From Callipepla californica brunnescens (Eukaryota; Chordata; Aves; Galliformes; Odontophoridae): a DNA stretch of 64,000 nt. The notes beneath the pieces were generated by a model that was not told where the DNA came from, searched no databases, and was given only the letters and a program-made list of their open reading frames with translations. The translations under genes and the position numbers were made by a program. Of this stretch, positions 12,564 to 26,439 are shown piece by piece (positions within the stretch are counted from its first letter, which is position 1; every line of letters begins with the position of its first letter). The stretch covers positions 3,535,501-3,599,500 of the forward strand of contig JALIRH010000010.1 in the NCBI GenBank assembly GCA_023055505.1, written 5' to 3'.

Positions 12564-15500
12564 CATTCAGGGTGTGTGTAGGAAAATTATCCCAGTTCTA
12601 TATACAGTTCATTGATTAATATGTTTTTCAGACTTTCTGTGGGAAAGCCTGCCTTGAAAAAGAGAGCTTGTAAGGTCCAGTACTGCCCTGAAGAGTTAAT
12701 CCAAAGGCAACATATTGTTTCCATGTTTCTTTAACTCAGTATTCGTTGGTGTGAGGTTTCTGTTCTTTTTTGCTTCAGAAGTACGTTTCAGCAGGCAATT
12801 CTGAAAGCTGTTATCCAAACTTTAAGATATTCCTGCTTCTCATTTATTGTCACTGATACACAAATATTTCTGAGATTGAATTCTTCTTGTTGCTACATCT
12901 TTATGATGCTATTCTTCAGACTTGCGTTTTATGAGAATAATTCCAGATAGAATTTAGCCTATCAATTAATGAAAAAGAATAAAATTAAGCTTTTGTCTAT
13001 TAGTTTTGCTGATAGTTATGGGCTAAAAGAAGTGAAGAGTAGGAGAAACTTGGTTTATTTCTGTTATAATGCTGAATGGCTGAATTTACATTGGAAGCAG
13101 GTCTGTTAAGGACTATTTCTGTCATGTAGCAGTCAGGTTTGAGTAGGGAAGGAAATAGATTTTCTTTATCTTGAGAATTTTACGATTCATTGGATGTTCT
13201 TCCTGAAACTAGACAACAGTTCAAAACCTCAAAAATTTCTCACAGGCTAATTCTGAAGAAGGAAATTATTGGATCAATTAAAAATAATTATTTTTACGTA
13301 CAGTTTTCACTTTTAGAACCTTTTAATAGATGGATATTAATCTGAAGAGTTGCCTAGTTAAAATCCCAAATACCTTATTGTGAAAGTACACAACTTGACA
13401 AATATGAAATTGAAATATCAATTTGTGATGTTACTGATAAACAAAGAGAAATTACATACCAAACAAAATCTGATAACCTCTACAGTCTTCGTGCTTAGTG
13501 AAATATGTTAGTCTGCAAAGGAGAGATGTCTTTTATAGTATGTTCGAAAAAGGATCATGAACTTAAGGTGTAACACCATAAAAAGGTGTGCATGATGTGA
13601 CTGAAAAATGTAACCTCTTTTGTAAAGTCATCGCTACTATTAATTCTAAAAATCTAGCCTGTGACATCACCAGAATGTGGAGTGGAACTAAAAAGAAAGC
13701 AACTCATTATCCAGAAATGTATATGATAAACTTCTGAAAAGGCACTGCTGTGAGGAAAAGAAGGTGATGGCCAGGCAAGTGCCTGCAGTGTTCTGGGGAA
13801 GAAAAGAAGCCTGCTCCAGGTAAAACCAAATATTATGTGCTAATAGACAGCTTCATAAGAAAGCCACTCAGCAGATTTAGCTGAAAGGTTATAGAATGAA
13901 AATGAGTAATAAAGAATAATGGCAACTTTCCAGGAGTGGAGAGGGAATAGTAAATGTGAAAATCAAGGCATACCTTTACCTTTTTTTGTGCCTCTTATTT
14001 AGTTAAAAGTAGAGCTGACACTGTGTCTTCTTCCATTTAAGAGAAGAGAATGCTAATCTAACAGCTTCTGCAATGGTGTTTTCCCCTCTGGTCCCCTTGC
14101 TGCCAGTCCTGTGCCCAGTCCCACTGGGTGAGGGGCAGGGTGGGAGGCACTTGCTCTCCACTGCCATCTGCATGCTGGTGCCTGCCCTGCTGCCCTGTTC
14201 CCTGGGCTCTGCTTGCAGGGAGAACGTGCACCTAGCCAGTGAGAGCTCACATCTGGCATGCCCAGGCAGAAGAAGGAAAGGCCTCATGATGGAGCCCTTC
14301 CTATCCCTCCGGAGAAGCCTGCTGTATAATATGAATGAACAAACTGAAGAAATATAGTTAGACATTACATTCAAGGTATTTATAGAGGGCTAAACAAAAT
14401 ATGTAATCATTTTTCCCCCTCCTTTCAGCTGTATAGTATCAGCTTACAGATTTCCTCTGCCCATGCCAGCCGATGTTCTTTCTCCACTGTCTGCCAATTA
14501 GAAGTCCTGATACAGGACTTTCCTTAGTCTTAACTGGTTACCATTTGTGTCCAGATACAGACATTCTTCTCTGCTTGTTTAAAAATGAAAGTTGGCATTA
14601 TGCTTGTTATTGTTCAGCTATATATAAAGTAAAACAGATTTTCAAAAATCGTTTACAGAAGATTTGCTGTGACTATTGACGTTTTCTGACAACCTGATTT
14701 TTCTCTCAGGCCTTCCTCTCTCCTCCCACCTCTCCCCACCTCCCAGTTCCTATTCTGCAAACAGCAGAGATATATTTGGGAAAGTTAAAAGGTTATGAAT
14801 CAAACTTTGGAGGTATTTTTTAATTGACCCTGGGTAGACATTTAGACAGAGCTGATAGAAAGGTTGCAGATGGTCTGTATTAAAAAGTCTCTTTATATTA
14901 GATGATGCTGTGTCCTGCATCTAATGATTGAGTAGTCTCCTGTGGAAACATGCATTTACCCGTAGTACATAAGCAGCAATTTCAGTTCTGTACATAATTC
15001 ATCTGTTTTGGGATTAACCTGAAAAGTCCTTTGGTAACGAGATGGAAGGACTGGCCTGAGTTGTGTTTGGTACAGAACTTTCTTCTTTTGTTTTAAGTAC
15101 TAAAACCTAACAATTACATTTTGAAATGAAGCCACTGCTGTTCCAATTAACCCTGTGCTACATAGCCTTAAGAAGTCAGCATGTGAAATAAAGACTTAGT
15201 GTCAGTTATGTTTTACGTAGCTTGCATCGTCTGTTGTGTGGCAGGATGTTTTTGCTTGGTTTTCTTCTTTCATTTTGGGATTCTCTTGGTGTTTGAGTAA
15301 GAATGCAAGAATGGCATTAAGCAAAACCAACTGTGTGTTTGCAGTTTCATTAGGAGAAAGACTGTAGAATTCATAGTACTAATATTTTCAGCCTTTGGAG
15401 TAAAAAACTAGGATTGAGCTAAAGAATGGCTAACTTTAATTCCATTTGAGGGCTTGGTTACAAGATGGCCCTTACAATGTAATTGCAAGTCAGTAATGCT

Positions 15501-17247
15501 GTGTGAAAAATATGAAAAAATGATCATTTCCTTAAAATAAATAAATAAACTTCATTTTTAATGTTGTAGGCTTTTAATAGCGAGTGAATGAATTATCTCT
15601 GTAATTCATTACTCTCTCACCTGTTAGATAAATGGGATACATTAGGATTTGTCATTATTCTCCATGGTGGCACAGAGAACAGACTGGGAATTTAAATCGC
15701 TTGCCACTGCATGGGCTATAGACATGCTGATGACTTGCTGTGATTGCATTTAGTTCTGGATCTCTCATGTTTCAGTCTATAATGCATTCAGTTGCTATGA
15801 TGAACAGAGGCTTCTGATGGTTTGTGTAGGTATACTAGGAGTAAAATGGAAAAGAAATAGTAAAGAATGAGGGTAAAATGCTGTATTATTTTACAAACAA
15901 CTAGCTGAGCACTGAGAAGAAGTAATGAATTTATGTCAGGAGGAATGCAAATACAATAGGTGAAATGCTATATGGTCATCTCTACATGAGTGTATATGGC
16001 GATATATAATGTGAAATACAGTATAGTCTTAACATTGTTATGTACATACTTATGACTGCACTGGCTCATTACCCATTGCATCAAGGATGCTCAAGTGTTT
16101 ATTATGCTATTTACCAAATTATAGCTATTTCCTGAGCAGCCGGCCTCTGCTGAATATACTTGTATTCTGTCCATCTTTAATAATGAAGCCTGCACTTTGG
16201 GGCAGAAACATAGTCTGGCAATGATCAGCAGGAAATAAGAGAGAAATTGGTAATCTCTTTAGCTTTACTGTTTTATGATGTTTATTTGCCTCTCCCAAGT
16301 ATTCGTGTAGGGAACTTAAGCAGTGTAGGTCAGGCAGCTGAATTTTAGTGGGTATTTCAGTGGGCTGAGAACAGATCTCTGCTAAGTTTTATGTAACATT
16401 TTGTTTTGCAGATTTATCTACTCTGTCTTTGGGGAGGGTGGGATGTTGTAACAGTTGTAATAAAAGATATCAGTATTCTGTTTTATAAGCATCAGTTACT
16501 TATTGCAACATCTGAGTAAATACATAATATATATAAAGAAAGCAGTGTAGGACATGGAAGGAATCAAAGGGGTTTTCAGATATTCAGATTGTTCTACTGC
16601 CAGATGGGTGGTTTGGGCTAATATCTGAGGAAGGAATTCTTCCACATGCCTTTTGAGGATGGATTCTGCCATTGCCATCTTGCTCACCATGAGAGTGCTT
16701 GGCTGATAACTTGTTCAGGCTCACATCTGGGATTAACCTCTGCCCCACAGAGGGCCCCAGGCATATGGCGGCTGCCCACCTCTGGCCAGGTAAAAGGCAA
16801 AGTGACTGTCTTAAGGTAGCACAGGAGATGCAGTTGTCCAGTTTAGGAAAAATGAGGAAAGATGGCTGTTCCTGGTGGCTGATTGAATCTAGCTGCCTAG
16901 AGTTGGTTTTACTTTCTACAGACCTTAAAACAGGATGGGAAGATAAGCCTGTTACTTTGTTTACCTCCTTGCTTTAGAAAAGCAGCATGGTACAGACAAG
17001 AACCTCATCCTAGCAACAGGAATTTATTGGCTAATAAATTAAAAGACCATTAGCTGTGTGAAGGGAGACCTATGACAAAAATAAAACGTGTAAGTTCCTG
17101 ATTCTGTGTCCAGTCACAGGTTATCTTATACTGAAAAAAGTTGTAATCTTATTCCCCTTTTATTAAGGCCTGAGTGGTTAAAGGGATTTTAAAGTTCATG
17201 AAACAAGTTATTGTGATCACTGCATCTCTGTGTTGTCAGTGGTTTTT

Positions 17248-17270
17248 TTGTTGTTGTTGTTGTTGTTGTT
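17248..17270. repeat. (TTG)n trinucleotide repeat
   Basis: About seven TTG units flanked by T7 on the left and TTTTGTTTTAA on the right. Confidence 0.88.
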
Positions 17271-19041
17271 TTTGTTTTAAATTAAGGTTTCTAAAAGTGT
17301 CTTAAAGCTATTTTAAAAATCCAGTCCACTTCCCACCATTTGTAGTGGTGTAATTCTTACTTTTTTTTCATTTAATTCTTGGACAATATGTAAGTCAGTT
17401 GCACATCTTTTCTTCCTTGCTTCATAGAGTTGCTCTGAAGTTTTAACTTGCTCAATAAAGAAGAGTTCGTACATAAATCTGATTTTATTTCATTTTAAAA
17501 TTCAGAAAAAATTCCCAAAATTGCTTAAGAAGACTGTTAAGAATATAAATGCTGGCTTATAATTTCTTCAGTTATTGGAAAAAAATAGTCCAGTCAATCT
17601 TTAGGATGGCTTTGTGACTCAAAATGCCTTAATCTGACAGGAATGCACTGTAATAGTCTATAGAAGAAATGCCTTAATTTATCACAAAACCTATTACTTC
17701 TAAGTAATATTTTGAACTCTGGGTAGCTGTACTTAGTTCTTTACAAATAAAATAGAATGAAGCCTCCTTCATGATTATTTTAGGAAGTTGAGCTTTTTGT
17801 TTGCTTTTTTCAAGGAAAAGGGTATTCTTTTTCAGTATAAAGGTAGATGTGGCACCTTCTACCTTTTAGGGATGTGCTTGTACAAAGCAGATTTTCCCAA
17901 GCTCTTAACTTTCAGTTGTGAATGCTAGACTTTTCCTTGTGAGTAAAATGCAGCTGGAGCCTGTTCAACTTCTGCATTTTCCCCTTTACAACGAAGGCTA
18001 GTACTTCATACTAATTTCTCATGTGCAATAGAATAGCAGTCAGGATTGTTTTACGAAATACTTTTCATAAAATTTGAGTTAAAGGACACTGAAGACAGAC
18101 ATGTGTTGAGCATTATCCTATGTGTCTGGAATTTGAAGAACCTCCAAATCTATTTGTGATTTTGTATGGTGAAGAGTTGAATTCTGTGTTAAGGTGCTTG
18201 AATCTACCCAAGACTTGCTGCCAATTTTTGTTGCTAACAGGGATGCTCTCCAGTCTGTAACTTTGTGCATCTGCATTTGATAAGGTTGGCAAATGGCTTT
18301 GATTAGGGTATTTTTTTGGAGTGGCCTTTCAGTGGTAACTTGCTTTGATACTCTGATGCCTCTCAAAAAGAAAGGTTTTTCACATTAGTGAAGCATTTGA
18401 TTGTATTGGAGCAGTTACTTCAGGTTGTAGATTTACTGGGACTGTAAAAACAAAGTGTAACAGATAATACCATTTCATTTCTGCCCTCCCCTCCTCCCTG
18501 CATCCTACCTTTCCCTCTCTGATCCCCAACAGACTCTAGTCCTTATTGTTTCATCCTTACTGTCTGATTCAAAACCTTGTCAGGTTACTTAAGGCATGTT
18601 GTAACTTCAAGGCATGAAGCAGGAGATCAGCTTTTCCCAGACAGGGTTCCACACTTGCTCTGTGAATTAAGGGTTTTTACAGACATTAGCCAGAAATGTA
18701 ATAGCACCATTTATTCTCCCTGAAAATAAACTTGGCACATCTGTCATGTCTGAGGACTGAAATTTTCTAGCTTCATAGAGGAAAATATGTCACTGTGGTG
18801 TATGTCATCTGACCTAACTATCCTGGTGATTTTTGTCCCGTTTATCTCCTGCATTCTTTATGAAATGAAGAAAGCCTCCATGGATGTGGTCAACCACAGA
18901 GAGTAAAACAATATAGTTTCAATCAAACTTTCTGCTAACACAGGTTACTTCTTACGCTTCGATCAAAGGTGCTACCTTTTTTCTTGGAAACCAGTAATAA
19001 TTATTTTATTCATTGTCATTTTGCAGGTTTTCACAAGCCAC

Positions 19042-19179
19042 TGGGTTTGTGGGGCCCTGAGCAATACAATCTGGTACTTGATCTAGCAGTTGGCAGCCCT
19101 GCCTATGGCAAAGAGGTTTGGAACTTAGTGATCTTTGAGGTCCCCTCCAACCCAGGCCATTCTATGATTCTGTGATTGT
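19042..19179 (+). mobile_element. CR1 LINE 3' end fragment
   Basis: About 138 bp with the CR1 3' UTR hallmarks: CCCTGCCTATGGCAAAG, then TTGGAACTTAGTGATCTTTG, then CCCTCCAACCCAGGCC and the tail ATTCTATGATTCTGTGATTG. The sequence is moderately diverged from the copies at 928 and 50879 and belongs to a different CR1 subfamily, judged by its different 3' UTR wording. It is followed by an A-rich (CAAA)n tract. Confidence 0.9.
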
Positions 19180-19189
19180 GCTTAAATTA

Positions 19190-19222
19190 AATAAAAAAAA
19201 CAAACAAACAAACAAAAAAAAC
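19190..19222. repeat. A-rich (CAAA)n tract after CR1
   Basis: An A8 run followed by four CAAA units and another A8 run, starting about 10 bases after the tail of the CR1 fragment at 19042-19179. It may be part of that insertion or a separate expansion. Confidence 0.8.
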
Positions 19223-22200
19223 CCCACACCTTTTTACTTTTAATTTTAATTGGAATATCTTTTTCCTTTCAGAAAAAAATCATCTCCTTGTCCTGAATTT
19301 GTTGAGTTTTGTAATGAAATGATCTCTGATATTAATGTCTCAAAAGGAAATGCTGTGTAGGTCTTCGTGTCAGCCCAACTGTATTCCAAGCATATTAGCA
19401 TGTGTGCCATACAGTCCCAGAACACTCGAGTTACTGCTTTTCCTATAGAAATCTGTCTGTGGCATGAAGGTGCTATAAGTTGAAGCAGAAAGCTTGCATG
19501 TTGCCCAGTTTATTATTTCTAAATTTTGTTATAGAGCCCCTTGTTTCATCTCCAGACATAATACAAAAACTGGAACCCTTTAAACATATTTGAGGGAGGA
19601 ATAAGGAAGGTACTGAAAAGCATGAGTGAATTTTTGAGAGGTCAGTTTAGTTTCCCTGAACAGTCAGCCTTGACATGGAGATTGTTTGCCTGAGAGCCCG
19701 GAGTGCACCAAGTGGTGAGTTAAGGGCCCTGGGAGCCCTGGCTTCTCCCCACAGACCGCAACTGCCAGAGCAGTAGCAGTGCTGCCAGCAGTGGAGAAAA
19801 GAGTTGTTGGGTTTCTTCCTGGTTTCTTGTGCAGCTTCCTGTCTCGCTGCAGGAATCTCCTCTGTACAACTGTCCCACTGGAGCCAGGTGGGACCAATGC
19901 TGAAGCTACAGGCCCTTCAGTTGGGCTCCCTCACAGTAAGCTGGGCAAGCTGGCAAGAGGCAGAGCGAAGGCCTTTCTTATTTGATATTAGATTGACCTC
20001 AGACAGGATTTTTCACTACAAGATATTAGATGTCTGATAACAGTCAGGATTTTTCCATGTGGTTTTCAGTGGAGCTGCACATCTCAGCCAAAACAAACAG
20101 CTCTGCATACTGAAAAAACGACCATTTAAAGCGCATGTATAAAAAGAAAGATGTAGCAAAGTTTTCTTAGCTGCTGCAAAACATTAAGGATTATCTTTTC
20201 TCACCAAACATTTATTGCAGGCATTTTTTATGTTTATCATCCTGGATTTCTGGTAACAGGTTTCAAGTTATCGAGGCATGATCCTTTGTAGTTATAGTTT
20301 GATTGTCCCTAGTGGGAAAATGAAGAAAAAAATATGTTTAATTTGAGAATGCAAAGGTTTTTTTGTTGCCTACTGGTGCTGGTAATCTGACAATTACCTG
20401 AATGGTCCAGGAGCTCAGAACAAGTGAAGAGAAGCTTCTCTCGCAGGATTTTTTTCACACTGCATCTGCCTTTCTCAAACAGGACGATCACTAGAGAAAT
20501 TTGATGCATACGTGCATCTGGCCATGCTTTTTATTTATTTATTCATTGTTTGGCTAGGCATAAACTAGAAGACGCATTTTACACTGCCTCTGAGGAGTGC
20601 GAGCGTACACTTTAGATGCTCCATAATTGTTCTTCTTTCGTAAAGAAGTGATAATAAATGCACTGCTTGTTAAAGCAATTTCGCTTTAGTGCAGGCTTAT
20701 AGCATTGATCTAGTCAAAGATTCTTCACATTGCAAACAAGACTTGCATATCTGTCACAGCGTTACCAACTCCTTTTGTATCTCTGTGTGGCAATGAACTT
20801 GCAAAAGATCTTCCTTTTTATTTGAAGGCTCTTAATTTCCTTTGCTGCATCTGTGATAATAAAGGACTTGAAATCAAATAGTATTACTACTTAGGTATAA
20901 AATATATTTCACCATGGAAAATCATCTGTCACAGGCAAGAGCTACTGACACAAAAGAAGATGAATAAGCAATGTCAAAAATATGTGCTTATAAAACAGCA
21001 AGACTTCCAAAGTCAGAGTTGAGAATATAATTATGAAAATATGTACAAATATGCAGATTTTTTTTTCTGATATGGCCACTGATGGATAGCTTTGTACCCC
21101 AACCGATTCTAGAGGTGAAGTGTAAATTCTTTCTCCTGCTTGGTCTCCATCCCACACATGGAGGTGTTACAGTGTTACTTTGAAACTAGCTTTAGTGATG
21201 ACCCTAGCTTATCTCCCTGGGACTATGCGAAGCTCATGTGAACAGAATGAGGATGCATGAAAGGCATTTATAATCATTCCATGGGAGGCCTAGGGCTCAG
21301 TCTGGAGATGGAGAATATGTCTAAGGTGTGGTAAGTTTAACTGATGTCCTTAAAAAAAGGAAAAAAAAAGCAATAAGTAACCTGATAAATGGCACAGACT
21401 GTTAATTAGATGTCTAAATTTACCAATTGTGTCAGGAAAATTAGGACAGTGGGAACAATATGTCCCTAAGCTGTTCACTAAACAACTGCCGTGCTGCTTA
21501 TTTATATTTATCTGATGAAAAACGTGCTGAAAGGAACACAGAAGGAAATCTTTCTCACTAGTTGGAAACTCCCAGACCTCTCTTCTCGTAAGGATTCCGT
21601 GTCCTCATATTCCCTAGTCTGAACTGGTCTTTGTAATACATGGCCTCAGGAAATACTAAGCTGCTAGGGAATTTTGATAGTAAGTACAGGAGGAAGCCGT
21701 TTGGAACTTTTGAGACCTAATCCAGTCCTCAGTGAAAATAATTTACAAGTTTGCATTTGTTTTGCCAGGAATCAGGTAAGGACCACACTAATGAGAGGAG
21801 GAAGGAAGTTAGTATCCTACGTGGGATTCTTATTTAAGTATGTACATGTTTAAATAAGTGTGCTTAGCAAAATGTGGGGTATTTATGCATGGGCCTGATG
21901 ATGTGTATATTTAAATATTTTTAGAGATGAATAGACAAACATTTACATACATACCCAAGAAAAGTCCTAGTTCATCCCCACCAGAGACTGATGGCTGGCT
22001 GTCCTTTGCTGTAGTGGTGGGAGCCAGTCACAAGAGGCTTCCTGCAGTGCCTCCAGCCACTGCCTGGCTCTTGACCATGCACAAAAACAAAAAGTGTCAC
22101 TTTCCTGTTCCTCCTTCTTCTCTTGGCTGATTGTATTTCCAATCCATGAGGGCTAGTGGAGATTATAATTTCAGTAGTCACTAACTGACCCGTAATTCAG

Positions 22201-22247
22201 CCATGCTTAATCAGTCTTTTTTGTACTTTATCCTTATTTTCTTGAAG

Positions 22248-22396
22248 AGTTCAGATGAACCTCAAAGATCACCCAGTTTCAACCCCCCAGCATAGGCAGG
22301 ATAGCCAGCCACTAGACTGGGCTGCCAAGAACTACATCCAGCCTTGCTTTGAATGCCTTCAGTAATGGGGCTTCCGCGACCTCCCTGGGCAACAAG
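22248..22396 (-). mobile_element. CR1 LINE 3' end fragment, antisense
   Basis: Read on the plus strand it has the inverted CR1 end: CCTCAAAGATCACCCAGTTTC, a run of C, then the ATCCAGCCTTGCTTTGAATG and ACCTCCCTGGGCAAC blocks that encode the terminal part of ORF2. No clear tail repeat remains at 22248, and similarity fades after about 22396. Base differences are frequent, so the copy is old. Confidence 0.82.
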
Positions 22397-23531
22397 GCCT
22401 CCAAGATCAGTAAATTTTGTGGATGTTTATCCTCAAGTAAGAAAGTGCTCCTGTGTCTATAATTGGAGGACCCACTCTCAGTACGGTGAGGAGGCACCAA
22501 ATGAGAAGCATTCTGGATTGATGGTCGTGTTCCCGGACTCAGCCAGTTGCCAGCAGCATGAGGGGCACATGCAAGAGTAGTATTGAGCATATGGAATGAA
22601 CTGTATGCTAGCTGACTTCTAGAGGTGCTGTGCACTAGCGAAGAATATATTACTGCAGCCTGGCTTAGACATGGGACAGGTTGATGTGAGACAATTTTAA
22701 TAACAGATTATGGTTCAAATCTAAGAAAGAGCCCAGAGATCTAACTGAGCTTCTTACTGGCTATGGGAGGGCCCAGAGGCTAGGGGTGAAGGCTGGGGAT
22801 AAAAGGCATTTGAGTAGAATTTGAGTTCTCTTGTGACTATTAGCTGTTGAGTTATTTTTGGGTTCTGACTTGGGATAATGCAGAAAAGGAGGAACACACC
22901 ATTTTCTCAGAAAGGATTATGATTCAGGATAGAAGGGATCTAAGAGCTTTCTTAATTTCTGAAACATCAAGGGGATATGATAAGGATTGGTTCATAACAT
23001 TAGGTCATTAACAGTGTAAGTGAAATGCTGAAGCCTAATCCTGTGCTTAATGATAAGAGAGGCCTTTCCTCATTTGTCTTCATGTTTTTCCTTTTTGAAA
23101 GACTATTCTCTTCCTCGTCATGATAAAGTTGCATTGAGAGTATTTTTTATTAGTTTTCTCTAATATTTGAGGAAATAATGCATCTATAAAGTATATTTTG
23201 TTGAAAGGAAACATGCAGTTTCTCTGGTATGATGACTTGAACACTACAGGACAAACATTGTGTTTGTGTTTGTTTCAAGCAGCTGTTCAATGGAATGGTA
23301 AACACCACATTTGCTGGGGGAATTGAAAAGAAGAGCTAGAAGAAATAGATCTTTCTGGTTTTGGCCCTACCTGAGCATTCCTTTGCATATGCTCGAATTG
23401 GAATCAAAAGGACATGGAAGGATTATGCTGCATGTCTCCAAAGCCATGCTTAGGTTCAGAAGAGTAACTTCTAGAAAAAGGGAAAATAATTTCCAGGGTG
23501 GAGATGTTGTTCAGGTCTCTGTACAGTGTAC

Positions 23532-23569
23532 TTTTTTTCTTTTTTTCTTTTTTTTTTTTTTTTTTTTTT
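23532..23569. repeat. C-interrupted poly-T tract
   Basis: Runs T7, C, T7, C and then about 22 T. It is a homopyrimidine tract of 38 bases with two C interruptions. No element is recognised at either side. Confidence 0.9.
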
Positions 23570-24305
23570 ACTAATAAGACAAATTAGAATGTGACATTTG
23601 TTACATGTATTTTTAAACTATAGCTAACACTGAGAAGTAAAATATTTAATGCATAGATATCAGCGATTCTGGGAATGTATCTTAATAATAGTATTTTCTC
23701 CTCCCCAGAATTCTTCTCTTGCAGTAGAGTTCATACAGATAATTTGATCTTTGTTCATCTCCTGTGTATTCTCCTGATTTTCCTTTTCTTACGTCTAAGT
23801 TCTACATCTGAGTTCTTATGTATTCAAATTGACAAAAAACAAATATTTTGCAACTTACTGCAGGTTCTACCTTTGTCCAGGCATTTTGCTTCTCAGACTC
23901 TGCATTCTAGCTCCTTGATATTTCTTGAGTGAGAATCCTTTAGGTATCTCTACTTCTTTACCTTTCTGTTGTCATTTCATTCTCAAACAGTACTAGCCAC
24001 ATTGTGTAAGATGAAAGTTACCACTGTCCTCTACAGAATGAGAAAATTTGCTCTTTGGTTGAAATTTTGATAAATATGAGAAAGCACAAGATTTCAATCT
24101 GTTAAATATTAGCAGTTTTTGCTAAATAATTGAATTCCAATAGCAGCATTGGTGCATTAATTCAATATTACTGTTCTACTTATTTGCAGAATATACAAGT
24201 TTATTGTTGAAGTATACCTGACAACAGAAAAGATGTAGTTGTTAATTCCAGATGTTGTGAATGGACTTGGGGGAATAGTTTTTTCCAGGTGTACAGCTTT
24301 CCATT

Positions 24306-24353
24306 ATTGAAATCCAGGAGGATTTCAATAGGAGAATCACTGGGCATAGTGAT
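24306..24353. other. Two adjacent hairpins
   Basis: ATTGAAATCC and GGATTTCAAT form a perfect 10-bp stem with a 4-base AGGA loop at 24306-24329, extended by one T-A pair. Six bases later ATCACT and AGTGAT (24336-24341 and 24348-24353) form a 6-bp stem with a 6-base loop. Whether they fold or act in RNA is unknown. Confidence 0.6.
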
Positions 24354-25089
24354 CTTGTCTATTCAGCAGCAGATGGAAGAGAGACAGTGACACAACTGAA
24401 CAGCTATGGACAAGTGAAGTGGAAGATGGCAGGAAATAGCAAAACTGGAGGAAAAGGGGTAAAAGGGTTTAATTCCCATCGGAAGAAGAAAAATGGAATT
24501 GAGGCCAGGTAACTGCATGTTTTTGTTCTGACAATGCTGCAGAAAAACAGCATCGTAGCATCATGAACCAATAATGTGGCTTGATAAAAAGAGAAAAAAT
24601 CTGTCCCATCTTCAGTGCAGTTGTCCAGATGCCTAGCAATAATACAGTGCTACAAGAAGAGTGCAAAGACAACTAAAGAGGTATGAGGAAAAAAGACATT
24701 TTACCTATTGTAACTAATGAATTGAAGGAAGTGAGATATAGACATCAAATGGTGTAGAGTTAATAAGTTAAGCACTCTTCACTCATTTATAAAAGAAGAC
24801 CAGTGATACATCTGCAGATGCTTAAGTTGTTTTGCAGTCAGATCTCTAGGTTGTTTGGTTTTTGTTTGTTTTTTACAGATGAAATACTTTTGGTTGAATG
24901 TAATTCATCAACTGTGAGCACTCATGGTAAAATTTGTTTTAATACTGTTGTGGGGTTGTTTTATGCAGGAAATTTTGGGGCTCAAAGCCAAAACATGTTT
25001 GTTTGGGGAGTGAAGTGTGGTTTCTCCTCCTACCTGCTTGTGAAGGTAGTTTTTAAAGAGTAAGTTAACTAGTTAAGTGGAAGAAATGC

Positions 25090-25112
25090 ATGTGATCATT
25101 ACATGATCACAT
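25090..25112. other. Short perfect palindrome
   Basis: ATGTGATCAT and ATGATCACAT form a 10-bp inverted repeat around a 3-base TAC centre. The following 50 bases are also AT-rich and partly self-complementary (ATAATG / CATTAT). Confidence 0.6.
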
Positions 25113-26439
25113 AGTTACAGTTAACAGTGAATAAGCATAATGCTCATTATAATGAATAATGATTGTGTTCAGTTCAAGAATTAAAGTAAGCCAAAGTTTT
25201 CCCCACAAATTCTGTGGTGGACAGAGGCTGTTAACTAACACATTCAGGAAAAAATGTGGTTGAATAAGGCACAGTTTGGAAACAAAAGTATTAAGTTCAT
25301 TTATTGATCATGTACCCTAAAGAAGTTTTTATCAACATCATTTTGTTATTTATTTAGCGATATTATTTTCTTGTGGCATCCCTTGTATCATAAGTTTGAA
25401 TGTAGTGACTGACATATTAGAGTTGTGTTCTTTGGTCTCCTATGTTGTTACAGGCTTTGAATTTAACATTTGTTTTATCAGCCATATTTAAGTTGTTTTT
25501 TCAGACTTTTCGTGCTGAGATGAAATGTAGAATTTTGTAGTAGGTTATCTGTGCTCGTTTGGGACACTAGGTAAAATTAGCACCAGTTTTTTAGAATTAC
25601 AAATAATTGAACGAATGACTATAACTTTACAAAATGGGAATGTGGAGTGACTGAGAAAAGAAGCTGAGCCTTTGTGTGGTGAACAAAGCATTGCTGTATC
25701 TAAATAAGAAAACACAGTAATAGACTTCTCCCTACATTTTCACACAAAAACTAGCAGGCTGGTAATATAAACATTAATAACAATTCTTCTAAAAATAGTT
25801 TATGTACATCTGTGGCAGAGAATCAGTGGGCAAAAGTCAGGAAATGTGCAAGGAGGAAAAGGGTTTTGGGAATCTGTTTTTAAAGATTTTATGTTCTTTA
25901 TGCAACTTAGAGCTAACTAGTTGTAATAGCAAAGCAAAAATACTTTGCAGTTTTAAAGCCCTGTTCTACCAATTTTCTTTGAACTTATCTAGTAAAAAGT
26001 ATTCCTCTGATTGCTCCGGAATTACTACTTTTAAGTCTCAAGAAATAGCAGTGATTTCCAGGTTTTCACTAAAACATTATAAGAAAATTTCTGGCACATA
26101 GTACATGGGTACTATTCAAAGCATATATGACAGAGCTTTGTAGTTCACATAACTGACTAAAAATTTCACTTTTTTGATTCTCATATTTATTCTCCATATA
26201 TAAAGTGGCAATGAGGAAAGTATTTTATTAAATTTAGTCCAGTTTCTTAACCTGATGAGAGAGTAAATTATGTAGTAACTGGGTGAAGCCTTCCCATCCT
26301 GAACCTTCATCTTTCAGCTGCCAGAGCTACACGTTGTGAGCTTGGTGGAGTCCTTTGCTTTTTCCTGTGTTTGCATGAAATTATCAGTGGAGTCCTAGAG
26401 GACTAGCAGTTTGCTGACTTGTTTTTTTTATGTCATCTC

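Noticed and set aside
14003..14374. Overlapping frames of 123, 94 and 68 codons on both strands
   Set aside because: All fall in the GC-rich islet, where stop codons are rare. Simultaneous openness on both strands reflects composition.
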